Of a stretch of DNA of 64,000 nucleotides, positions 54,325 through 64,000 are shown piece by piece. Under the pieces are notes generated by a model, which was given only the letters and a program-made list of their open reading frames with translations, did not search any database and was not told the origin of the DNA. This stretch comes from Buddleja alternifolia. Lineage: Eukaryota > Streptophyta > Magnoliopsida > Lamiales > Scrophulariaceae. Made by a program: the position numbers and the translations under genes. The stretch spans positions 41,408,666-41,472,665 of the forward strand of contig CM033392.1 of NCBI GenBank assembly GCA_019426215.1, written 5' to 3'. Every line of letters begins with the position of its first letter. The stretch's first letter is position 1.

Positions 54325-55067
54325 TCAGTGCATTGAGAAGAACCAATCGCTTGAGAGTAAAATTATTCAATTAAAAAGCAATCTTGATATAATAGTCAAG
54401 AGAGAAGCTGATTTGATCGCTAGACTTGCTAAATTAGAGCAGTTCATCTCATCATTATCAAAAGCTTCTAGAAAGTTGGATAATGTGACTGAAGTAACTA
54501 GATTATTTGGTGAGAAGACCGGTTTAGGATGCGATAAACTCGGTAAACAACCCAATAAATATAATGTTACGGCAAACAACAAAGGACTAAGGCAAATGAT
54601 TACAAGGTCAAACACAAAATGAACCTAGTAACAATGGTAAGAGGCCAAATGAGAAAGTCAAAGCTAACTCAGGCAAGGGTAAGACTAAGGCAAATGATTC
54701 ACAAAGACGGGTCTATCCAAACGCTCAAAAGACTAAAGATAAGTCTGACCACTGTGAATCAAGCGCTAAGCGTCCAGCACCAAAAGTGCAACCCAAGCCA
54801 GCGCCAAGGAAATACCAGCGTCAATATCCGAGACAGTCAAGATCATATTATCGATACTATGATGATTATGATTATGACTACCATTATAATCAAGGATATT
54901 ATTATTATGCACCCAAAAAGCACACACAACACGTTGCGAAACCCAAAAAGGCCAGTATTCCTACAATGAAGACTAGGCAAATATGGGTTCCTAAAGTTCT
55001 AATTCAAACTAACAATGTTACTAATGTTAAAGGACCCAAGCAACAATGGGTACCTGAACAGAAATAG
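54325..55067 (+). pseudogene. Sirevirus-type gag, C-terminal part after CACTA 2
   Basis: The first part continues the frame of the upstream gag half with a Lys/Glu/Leu-rich likely coiled coil (NQSLESKIIQLKSNL, then KLEQFISSLSKASRKLDNV). It reaches a TGA at 54620-54622. After frame changes, the frame ending at 55065-55067 carries a very Tyr-rich stretch (about 54848-54910) and the phrase QIWVPKVLIQTNNVTNVKGP, which in Sirevirus-type elements precedes the protease. Confidence 0.82.
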
Positions 55068-55081
55068 AACTTCCCTTTTGA

Positions 55082-55393
55082 TTGCAGGTACCTAGAGCTA
55101 GAGCCAATACATCTGTGTGGTACTTCGATAGTGGATCGTCAAGGCACATGACTGGTTCCAAAGATCTTCTGATCAACTATCAAGCTGCCAATGGTCCTCA
55201 GGTTGTATTTGGTGACAACTCCAAAGGTATAGGTACTGTGTATAGGGGGAACATCATGATAAGTGATGTTTATTATGTTGAGGGTCTGAAGCACAATTTA
55301 TTAAGCATAAGTCAATTTTGTCATAAAGGCTTTGAAGTCATATTCTCAAGTGACTGTTGCTATATAAATGACGCTAAGACTAAGTCTACTTAA
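55082..55393 (+). pseudogene. Sirevirus-type copia protease
   Basis: Active site SVWYFDSGSSRHMTGSKDLL (Asp-Ser-Gly) with the flap region NIMISDVYYVEGLKHNLLSI following at normal spacing. It ends at an in-frame TAA (55391-55393) and the same frame continues as integrase, so this is one damaged polyprotein. Confidence 0.88.
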
Positions 55394-56371
55394 TTGAAGG
55401 GTAAAAGAACTAATAACGTATATTTGGTAGATTGGGGTTCAACACTTGATAACAATCCAACATGTTTTGTTGCTATAAATGAATCTAAAATGGGTTGGTT
55501 ATGGCATAGAAAAATGAATCACTTCAACTTCGAAACAATCTCTCAGCTTATAAGTCAAAATTTTATAGAGGGATTACCAAATGGACCATTTCACAAGGAT
55601 CGCCTTTGTGACGCCTGTCAAATGGGTAAACAAGTTAAATCATCGTTCAAGAGAAAACCTCATCTATCTATCTCTAGAATACTTGAACTACTTCACATGG
55701 ATTTGTTTGGACCTGTTCAAACGATCAGTGTAAGCGGTAAGAAGTATACTTTGGTGATAGTAAATGATTTCTCTCGATTTACTAAGGTGGAATTTCTTTC
55801 ATCCAAAGATGAAACATGTGACAAGTTAACAACGCTTATTCGGCAACTTCAAATATTGAAAAATCTTAAGGTTGCAAGAATAAGAAGCGATCATGGTACG
55901 GAGTTTACTAACAAGATTGTTGAGAAGTTTTGTGCAGAAAATGGAATATATCATGAGTTTTCAGCTCCCAGAACTCCCCAACAAAATGGTGTTGCTGAGC
56001 GCCGAAACCGAACGCTTAAGGAAGCAGCTAGGACTATGTTAGCAGAATCCAAGCTCGCTCCTAGGTTTTGGGCCGAAGCGATCAACACTGCCTGTTACAC
56101 TCAAAACCGTTGCATGATCAATAAACAGCATGGAAAAACTCCATATGAACTGTGGAAGGGACGTAAGCCAAATGTTTCATATTTTCACGTCTTTGGTTCT
56201 AAATGTTTTATCCATAATAATGGTTCCCAAAGTCTAAAGACATGTGATCCTAAAGCGGATGAGGGAATCTTTCTAGGCTACGCCAAGAATAGAAAGAATT
56301 TTCGCATCCTCAATAAGATCAAATCGAAGGTTGAGGAATCTATTCATGTTGTTTTTGATGATGCTAACTAA
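55394..56371 (+). pseudogene. Sirevirus-type copia integrase
   Basis: Pre-integrase/HHCC finger: GWLWHRKMNHFNFETISQLI and LCDACQMGKQVKSSF. Catalytic core: ELLHMDLFGPVQTISVSGKK (first Asp), VARIRSDHGTEFTNKIVEKF (second Asp) and FSAPRTPQQNGVAERRNRTL (Glu). C-terminal part: GKTPYELWKGRKPNVSYFHV and ADEGIFLGYAKNRKNFRILN. The core is undamaged; an in-frame TAA (56369-56371) separates it from the reverse transcriptase. Confidence 0.92.
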
Positions 56372-56389
56372 GAACCGAGTAAGGTTAAT

Positions 56390-57916
56390 ATGAATGATGT
56401 AGGAGTTGAAGATCTATGTCATCAAGCGTCTAAGGTTACTATTGATGAAGATACTGACGACGATGATGAGATCTCAGTGCCACCTCCTAAGATCACTCGT
56501 GAGGTTAATATGGACAATAGTGTAAGAAATGTTGATGATCATGAAGAGAGTGATCACCAAGAGCAAACAAGAATCTGTGAACTTGAAGCGCCTACGCAAG
56601 AGGATAATCAAACGTCTGTTCGACAAGCGTCTGTTCAACCACTTAACCCTTTCCAGCCAGATAGACTATGGCTGCGTGATCATCCACCCGAGCAGATTAT
56701 TGGAGATATTGAAGCGCCTGTTAGGACTAGAGCCGCTACGATCAATGAGGCTATGTTCGCAAGCTTTCTATCTCAAATGGAACCTAAGAAAGTGGATGAA
56801 GCGCTAAGCGAACCAAGTTGGATTGAAGCTATGCAAGAAGAGCTTAATCAGTTTGAACGAAATAAGGTTTGGATGCTAGTACCAAGGCCAACTCACCAAG
56901 GAGTTATTGGAACTAGATGGGTTTATAGAAACAAGATGGATGAGAACGGCATTGTGATAAGAAACAAGGCCAGACTCGTAGCTCAAGGATATTGCCAAGA
57001 GGAGGGTATTGACTTTGATGAGACATACGCTCCTGTCGCTCATCTTGAAGCAATCCGCATGTTTCTAGCATATGCAGCGTTCAACAAGTTCATGGTGTAT
57101 CAGATGGACGTGAAGAGTGCCTTCCTGAATGGTAAACTCCAAGAAGAAGTATATGTGGAGCAACCACCAAGATTCATCAACAATCATGGTAAGGGTATGG
57201 TTTACAAGCTAGACAAAGCACTTTATGGGCTTAAGCAAGCACCCCGAGCATGGTATGACACTCTCTCTATCTTCCTCATTGGTAAAGGCTTTTCAAAAGG
57301 CAGCGTTGATACAACGTTATTCAAAATTACCAATAACGAAGATATTCTCTTAGTCCAAATTTACGTTGATGATATTATATTTAGTTCTACTAACAAGCGT
57401 CTGTGTGAGAAATTTTCGAAAATGATGCAAGAACAATTTGAAATGAGCATGATGGGTGAATTAACTTTCTTCTTAGGATTACAAGTTAAACAACTTCATA
57501 ATGGCCTATTTATAAACCAAGTCAAATACACAAGAGATATGATTAAGAAATTTGGTATAGAAAATGCATCATATTCAAAAATTCCAATGAGCCAAACGCT
57601 TAAGCTAGATAAAGATGAAAGTGGAAAAAAAGTTGATATCACTAATTATAGAGGTATCATTAGATCACTTCTTTATCTTACTGCTAGTAGACCTGATATT
57701 ATGTTTTCGGTATCCATGTGTGCACGATTTCAAGCCGATCCTAAAGAGTCACACTTAATTGCTGCCAAGAAGATCCTTAAATACCTGAAAGGCACACAAA
57801 ATGTGGGCTTATGGTATCCTAGGGATTCTCCTTTTGAACTAATTGGTTACTCAGATGCAGATTTTGCAGGTTGCAAAATAGATCGTAAAAAACTAGTGGT
57901 ACATGTCAATTTCTAG
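56390..57916 (+). pseudogene. Sirevirus-type copia reverse transcriptase
   Basis: An acidic linker ([20 protein letters not shown]) leads to [77 protein letters not shown] and [20 protein letters not shown]. The catalytic box is [20 protein letters not shown] and [20 protein letters not shown] follows, all canonical. The first residues of RNase H ([18 protein letters not shown]) are reached before a frame shift in an A-run (57887-57892). Confidence 0.92.
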
Positions 57917-58308
57917 GTGATAGGTTAATTTCATGGCATAGTAAGAAGCAACAATCCATAGCTACCTCCACAGCCGAAGCTGAGTATGTAGCTGCAGGAA
58001 GTTGTTGTGCACAAGTATTATGGATGAGACAACAACTTAGAGATTATAGAATAATCCTAGGTCCAACCCCCATTCATTGTGATAACCAAAGCGCTCTAGC
58101 CATGACTCAAAACCCTGTTCTTCATTCCAGAACCAAACACATTGACATTAGATACCATTTTCTTCGTGACCACGTTCAAAAGAAAGATATCTCCATGCAC
58201 TTCATTGGAACTGACAAACAATTGGCAGATATCTTCACCAAAGCACTCAACGAACAACGTTTTCTCACTTTGAGAAGTGAATTAGGTATGATTGATTTAA
58301 ATGCTTAA
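57893..58308 (+). pseudogene. Sirevirus-type copia RNase H, shifted frame
   Basis: Continues RNase H after a one-base length change in the A-run: [96 protein letters not shown]. It ends at 58306-58308 with the usual C-terminus, so pol is complete in length. Confidence 0.9.
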
Positions 58309-59148
58309 TCATTTTGCATCACATTTTATTAGACATATAATTTAGGGGGAATCCACTTGATTTATATCTAAAAGATTTTCCTAACTGGTACAAGTTATCA
58401 AATTTAGGGAGAACCTTAAAGTTGTACTTAACCATAACTGCAAGCGTCAATGATCAAAATTTTCAGATGCATGATCATCAACGATCAGCATTACTTATAC
58501 ATAAAATATTGGAAGCTCAAACATAAAAAGTCTTTTCAATCCTAAGCGTCTAATTTTTATATACCAACAAGTGTTATCAGTTAAGCGTTGAATCAATTTC
58601 AATCAACTCTTAATATAAAAATATTTTCTTTACAAGCCATGCATAAAGTTTACAAGCTTCTTTCGAAGTAGTGGGTAGACTCAAAAGTCTATTTTGTACT
58701 CTACTCGCACGCTTCTATCACATCAAACTGGCGGGTAATCAAAACTTTTAAAATGACGGTTCAGAGATAGCACGTGTCTGTGTACGTGTCAGTGTGCCAT
58801 CAGGCGCGTGTGTTACACTCTGAAAATACCAAACATTTTTCTTTTCATTTTTTTTAAAACTCGGATGTCAAATCATTATATATGAGAATTACCAAATGTA
58901 ACTTCTCTCTCTTACACAAAACTCGCGTTCGCAGTTAATAAATTTATGGCTGAGATTCAAAAGTCCTTACACGTGTCTAAATCCTACAGAGACTAGAGAA
59001 CACAAGTTTTAAAACTCTTTACTGTGTCATTTAAAATACAACTTCTGCAGAAAGACCATTCACTTTCACTCAAAGATTGCTGCAAATTTATCTCTCTCTC
59101 TCTCTCTCTCAAAGCAAAAGAAAATCTCAGTTCACTCTACTTTCTAAA
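58309..59148 (+). promoter_or_regulatory. Spacer between pol and the extra frame; promoter- and leader-like
   Basis: Non-coding. A TATA-like word (cattatatatgag, about 58873-58885) is followed by a pyrimidine tract (ctctctctctctctctc, about 59093-59110) and then the ATG in good plant context (aaaATGgc). This resembles a separate transcription start for the downstream frame, but is inferred only from words. Confidence 0.4.
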
Positions 59149-61248
59149 ATGGCACCAAATAAAGCTTCATCTACTTCTGCCGAACCCATCATCAAGGTTA
59201 CTGAAGGCCTTGTTGTTGATTGGAAATTCTTGTATGATCAACCCCAAATCAACTTGCATGATATGATGGATACTGTTACAAAGGCTGGGCTCAAGAAGTT
59301 CTTAACACAGTACTCATACTCATTTCCGACGGAAGTTGATACGTTTTGGAGGACTGCAAAACTCTCGGAGGATAAGAAGTCTATCTCTTGCCTCCTCTCT
59401 ATGTCCAAGAAAGAGCCAGCAAAAGAATTTGTGTTGACTACTGACTCCATTGCAAAGAACTTTAATCTTCCTAATGAAGGTGATGCACTGGATAGTGTCA
59501 CTTTGGCACAAATCAAGGAAGCATTGACGGTTATGAGGGCGTACGATGGTGTACCCTACACCCAACACTTTGAAAAGAAAGATCTGGTCTCTCAGTACAG
59601 ACTATTAGCTGATTTCTACAGTAAAATTGTTGAATGCAGAGTGGGCACATTCGACAAGGTCAACCCCATCCAATTTCAGATGATGACTGCTATACTTCTC
59701 TCCATCAAAATCAACTGGAGTGAGTACATCTTTGGAAGGTTTAAGGACTGTCTGAACACCTCTAATAAACCATATGGACTTGTTTTAAGTGACCTTCTGT
59801 ACAGATCAGACTGTGTTTACTCCTCAGGACTCCCACTGAATAAGACTAATTTTTTTGGACGAAGGATTCTGACCAATCTTCTCAATCCTCCCAAAATTGG
59901 TGGTGCTGCTAAACCACTTTCTAAGCGTCAGACTGTACGTGAAGCGTCTGATGAAGAGGCTGAGCGTCCTGCTCAAGAGGAAGCCGTGAAGCGTCCGGCT
60001 GTTACCAAGAAGAGGGCTCCTAGAAAGCCCAAGGTACAAGTTGTTCTTGCTCCTCAGAAAGATGATGAGGAAACTGTTGAGGATGCACAGGATAAGTTAC
60101 CTTTCAAGCGGAGGAAGCTGGAAGGAATCATCAAACAAATCGAATTCGATGAACCAGCTGCTGCTCCTCCTGCTCAAGCGCTTAAACTCGTTGAAGGAGT
60201 CAACGTGAAGAAAGTATTCAAGCGCTCCAGGACAAGCAAGCGTCGGGATGCTGCTATTCCTGAAGAGCCTGAGACTGTTGAGCCAAAAGCTCAAGTTGCT
60301 GATGAGCCAAGCGCTCAAAGTATTGATGTTGAGACAAGTTCTCAGGGTAAGTTTATTTCTTCCCACAGCATTCCTATTCCTACATCTGTAGAAGATCCTG
60401 CTCTTATAGAGGATAGTTCTTTTGTTACAGCTTTAGCTCCAGCTGCTGCTAAAGCGTCAACCGATGTCCATCTAGATGTTGAGATGACAGAAGTTGTGGT
60501 GATTGCCAAAGACATTGCCGCAAAAGCTGCTGCAATTGAACATGAGGAACCTGCTCTCAAAGAGGTTCAGTCATCAATCCTTATTCCAGCTATAACAGAA
60601 GCACGCTCAGAAGGTCAGAGCATTGCTGAAGATGTTACAAAGCCAAGGCACTTCTTCCAACTGGACCCGCTGAAGACGATTGATCATTCGATCAACTACA
60701 TGCCTCCAGCACTTGAAGAAGATTTCATTCCTGCCGGATATAATGAAGACAGATATATTGCTGCTGAGAATGAGATTGCCCTGCTGATTGATATCGACAA
60801 TAAAATCAGGGATATAGTGTTTAACACTGAGAAGACAAAAATTGAGAGAAAGTATTATAGAGCCATTGACCTAGGAAAAACTACTGGTCAAATACCGTCT
60901 TCTCTCATTCTCCAACAAGACAGACAAGGAGGTAGAACTCCTAGATGTGATGTGGATTTGGCATATTACCTCGACTATGGCCACAGCAGGAGTACAGGGT
61001 TTGCTCTCAGAGACTATAATATTCGTGTATATGAGCCTCTTCGCCCTAGCTTTCTCAATCCATCAGAGGCAGTATTGAACCGAGAAGGTTACACACACTT
61101 TCCTCATATTGCGAATAGTCCTGAAAACCTAGCTCTGGTCAATCCACTTCGCCTATGGAAAAATAAAGCAGTTCATGCCGGTGAGCGTCTAGAATCTCTC
61201 ACAGATTTGATCCAGACTGAAGCTGATGCATATTTTGATAGCGTCTGA
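59149..61248 (+). pseudogene. Additional (env-position) reading frame of the Sirevirus-type element, first part
   Basis: An open frame of 699 codons from MAPNKASSTSAEPIIKVTEG to a TGA at 61246-61248; the frame is also open upstream, but this ATG has the best context. The N-terminal third looks globular (VDTFWRTAKLSEDKKSISCL, IQFQMMTAILLSIKINWSEY). The middle is low-complexity, Ala/Pro/Glu/Lys-rich with basic clusters (KRPAVTKKRAPRKPK, FKRSRTSKRRD) that could be nuclear signals or bind nucleic acid. The part after about 60650 is globular again. I see no signal peptide or membrane segment, so envelope function is unsupported despite the position. Homologues occupy this place in other Sireviruses; function unknown. 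Confidence 0.7.
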
Positions 61249-62871
61249 AATGCCAACTATCAGACTGATAGATATCGCTTTGAATCTATCAGAGATATTC
61301 ATCATGAAGGCATTCGCGCTATGGTCAATGCTGGAACAGATTACAGCATGAATGAAGTTAACTGGGTTGAAGCGTATGTGGGAAACAAGTACACTTTCTC
61401 AGAATTAGTCCAAGCTCCCCATTTGTTCGGCATAGGCATGCATGACAAGAAGCGTCATTTCACCAAGTATTGCCTGAAGAAGCGTCAACAGAGAGTTGGA
61501 CAATGTCTTCGTCAAGAGCTTCACAGACTATCCTTTACTCCTCTACATTTCAACGCTCAAGCGTCTACCAGTGGCAGTACTCAAATTACTAGCCTGAATT
61601 TCGCTCCCAGCCACTGTGAAGATAATTTTAACTTGATGGTGAAGATTATGACTCCTTTATCTCTTTTCGACAAAATCTTCACTGCCAATCTCCGACAATG
61701 GAACGGCTCCGTCATCAACTCTTTTCGAGGATATCCTCTGCTCCCTTCTATCCACAAAGAGGTACTCAATCATTATGAGTTTGTCCTCTCACTAATTGAA
61801 AAAAATCAGGGACTAGCTCAAGCGATCTATCCATATTTAGAAGAGTACTACGCCGCTTACGTGCCTGAGGATCAGCGTCTCAAGTCTCTTCTTTCTAACT
61901 GCTTGATTGGATTTTCCAGAAATTACTGCCCAAATTCAATCTTTTCCATCTGTCAGGCGCCGTCCAAAGTCTTTCCGAATCATGTGCTAGATATCATTGG
62001 TCCAATGCACATCAGGGCCATTGATAGTCCTCTTCGCACATTTATTTCTGGTTCTTGTTGTTCTAGATCCAGACTCACTGAACTTATGGAAGCTTCGTCC
62101 ACTTCTCTTGCCGATTTAGCAAATTGGAACTTCCAATTCGATGACTTTCGTCAAGCAGAGTCAGCGCTTGAGGAAGCCCCTGCTACGACAATTGAAGCGT
62201 CCACTTCTATAGTTGCCAATTCTCTAGCATCTGCTGAAGAACCCGTTCAAGCATCTCAACCAGAGGATATTCCTGACGCTCCTGAACCGGTTGATGCTGA
62301 TATTGCTGAGGATCTCTCTCTTGACATACGAGGTACTGTCTTTGATCCAGCATATCAAGGTCTCCTTGACTCTCTAAAACACTCATCTAGATTCAAGCGA
62401 CCTACTCCTCAAGCGGCTCAATCAGATGAGAGTCAATCTTTTGGTCCTTTACTCAAATCCGTTCTGGAGGATATAAGTGTTCATGCTACTCAGAATGAAG
62501 AATCCCTTCACTGGATTAAAGAAGATTTGGCAAAAATTGAGTCTCACGTTATGAGCGCTCAAATTGCTCACATGCGTAGCTCAGCTCAAGCGGCTGATGG
62601 TGAGTGCAAACAAACTTTTCAAGAAATGCATGATGCTACTCACGCCCACCAACTTACCATGAAAGAAGAGTTAGAAAAGCGCCTCGAAACCCTAGAGACA
62701 TCTCTCAATGATGCTACCAATGCCAAGCTTCTTGCACTGCAGGAACGCTTCGACAAGTGTCTGGACGACATCTCCGACTTTATGTCTCAGATTGCTCATC
62801 AGGTCAGTTTACTTATAGAACACTTTCTGAAGTTTGTTGATGGCAATAAGGGGGAAGAGAAGAAGAAATGA
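61249..62871 (+). pseudogene. Additional reading frame, second part (same frame after the stop)
   Basis: Directly continues the previous frame after its TGA, so the original was probably one protein of about 1,240 residues. Contains YVGNKYTFSELVQAPHLFGI, NLMVKIMTPLSLFDKIFTAN and RGYPLLPSIHKEVLNHYEFV. An acidic Ala/Glu-rich linker follows, then a C-terminal predicted coiled coil (MKEELEKRLETLETSLNDAT) near 62660-62800. It ends EEKKK before a TGA at 62869-62871. No membrane segment. Confidence 0.7.
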
Positions 62872-63374
62872 GAAAAGAGGAAAACGTCTAGTTCAAGAGC
62901 TCAAGAACCTACGCCTCTCAAGCGTCAAGTCTTAACCTCTCCTTCTGCGCTAAATCTCCCATCTTGGATAACTGCTTTAAAAGTAGTGACTCTGGAGCGC
63001 CTAGTAGAACACTAAAGGAACCTCCAAAAGCACTATATCCAAATCTACCAATACCTACAAGAGCAATGTTAGAACAGTTTGACATCCCTCTTCAAAGAAC
63101 ATCCATTCCAAAACCTTCAGATCCCAAAATTTTAGCTGAAGAGAGGCAGATGTCCGACTTCATCCGAACTTTCAGAATTTGTCTAAGGTATATTGGTATT
63201 GATCCAACTGATTGGGACAAACACTTTACTGCTTTCAAGAAGAGACAACAAGAAGAAAATAAGCTCATAATCAACAAAGATCATGAAGCGATGATGACCT
63301 TGGAAGATAATCTGACTGAAGCTATCCGAGCTAAAATGCCTAAGCGATACAAAGTTAGATCAAGTCATTAAAGC
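62872..63374 (+). pseudogene. Additional reading frame, tail in shifted frame
   Basis: After the second part the open sequence switches frame near 62960. From there PPKALYPNLPIPTRAMLEQF and FIRTFRICLRYIGIDPTDWD run to a TAA at about 63369-63371. It may be the decayed end of the same protein or a short separate frame. Unrecognised. Confidence 0.5.
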
Positions 63375-63586
63375 TTTTTGATTTGCTTTATCTATATTCT
63401 TGTCTCTCATATTTTGTTTGATTAGTTGTAAAAATGCTTGTAACTCTCGATATAAATAAAATGCATTTTTTAGCTGAAACATCTCGTTGAAGCGTAACTA
63501 ACTTTAACTAACCGTATCTAATCAAAGCTAACTTTTATTTTGGCTGTCTAACTCTTGAACTATAAAAGAGTAAGTATTGCCATCAT

Positions 63587-63601
63587 CAAAAAGGGGAAAA
63601 T
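63587..63601 (+). other. Polypurine tract of the Sirevirus-type element
   Basis: aaaaaggggaaaat directly before TGTTAGG of the 3' LTR, the plus-strand priming site. Confidence 0.85.
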
Positions 63602-64000
63602 TGTTAGGAATTTCATGTTAGATGTTTTGATGATGACAATTAGGATTTTTCTATTAGACCCCAAAATATGTAAGTTTGTTTTTCAGCTTTGAAGCGTTAG
63701 ATTTGTAATAGGCTTTGTTTTATTTTTATTCTAGATTGTTAGGCTAAGTAGTCTTAGGCTGAGCGTCTGATAATTTCTGAGTGAGTTTATCGGTGGTAAA
63801 GTTTGAAGACTCAAGCGCCAGAAGTTTGAATGAAGATAAAATCTCCAAGCGTCCAAATGACCAGCTATTCCAAGCGTCACCTTATGGATCGAAGTAATTC
63901 AAGGATTGAATAAGCGTCTATCAATGACTGATTTCACCTGAATCTATTTCTAAAAGTCCAGAAGGAGTTTAATGCAAATATTCTCAAATGCATTAAATGC
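63602..64000 (+). repeat. 3' LTR of the Sirevirus-type element, first 399 bp (cut by window edge)
   Basis: Matches the 5' LTR from its first base with few differences (for instance cagaagtttg against ctgatatctg near 63820). Confidence 0.95.

Larger units (their letters stand above)
47343..64000 (+). mobile_element. Sirevirus-type copia retrotransposon with extra downstream reading frame (runs off the window)
   Basis: The LTR is 1,570 bp, followed by the primer site TGGTATCAGAGC, gag, protease, integrase, reverse transcriptase and RNase H in copia order. About 5 kb of additional coding sequence follows before a polypurine tract and the start of the 3' LTR at 63602. Long LTRs plus an extra frame after pol are the marks of the SIRE/Maximus (Sirevirus) lineage. 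It lies inside copia element A (flank ATGTC on the left; the right flank is not visible) and contains CACTA element 2 within gag. The two LTRs, where both can be seen, differ at only a few positions, so it is young. Confidence 0.9.

Noticed and set aside
59149..62871. Retroviral-type envelope protein
   Set aside because: Position fits, but no signal peptide, membrane span or cleavage site is visible; kept as an additional frame of unknown function.
1..64000. tRNA, rRNA or microRNA genes
   Set aside because: No cloverleaf, rRNA-like segment or convincing miRNA fold was recognised apart from tRNA-like SINE boxes and transposon hairpins.

Overview
The window is nuclear DNA from a flowering plant, most likely a eudicot. 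It is AT-rich and densely packed with plant transposon families: Ty1/copia including a Sirevirus-type element, Ty3/gypsy chromovirus and Athila/Tat-like elements, CACTA, MULE, PIF/Harbinger-like, hAT-like, an L1-type LINE and a tRNA-like SINE. The species cannot be named from the sequence. No intact host gene is visible. The only host-like genes are two broken F-box/LRR (FBD-type) paralogues and a few unassigned scraps.

Left part (1-16110): a MULE remnant (end of a FAR1-type transposase facing a 7-exon Ulp1-like protease pseudogene); 64-bp tandem repeats; a roughly 750-780 bp triplication; then a complete CACTA element (6994-16109, 3-bp duplication ATA). This CACTA has no coding region left. 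It holds subterminal hairpin arrays, a long palindrome, two arrays of one 30-bp minisatellite, and an inserted non-autonomous Athila/Tat-like LTR retrotransposon.

Middle (16110-40000): a MITE; F-box/FBD pseudogene 1 split by a reverse-strand copia element (17351-21434, duplication CATTT) that lost part of its integrase; a SINE; a decayed reverse-strand L1-type LINE; a 5.6-kb element with PIF/Harbinger-like ends (28510-34124, duplication TAA) built of CA/GT minisatellite in a giant inverted repeat; and a chromodomain-bearing Ty3/gypsy element (34194-39907) with many stops and its own hAT-like insertion.

Right part (40000-64000): F-box/FBD pseudogene 2, split by a solo LTR (42070-43813, duplication AGACT). 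It is followed by a three-level nest: copia A (from 45248) is cut by a Sirevirus-type copia (47343 to beyond the window end), whose gag is cut by a second CACTA (50452-54321, duplication AGT). The Sirevirus-type element carries, after pol, a long additional reading frame of about 1,240 codons with one internal stop and what looks like its own leader. The second CACTA carries a Transpos_assoc-like exon and a five-exon Ulp1 protease with all expected catalytic residues, but no recognisable transposase.

The most unusual points are: Ulp1-type proteases carried by two unrelated transposon superfamilies in one window; hairpin arrays shared by two CACTA elements with different terminal repeats; the palindromic minisatellite element; and two F-box paralogues each broken by a different LTR insertion. 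All calls come from reading the sequence; no database search was run.
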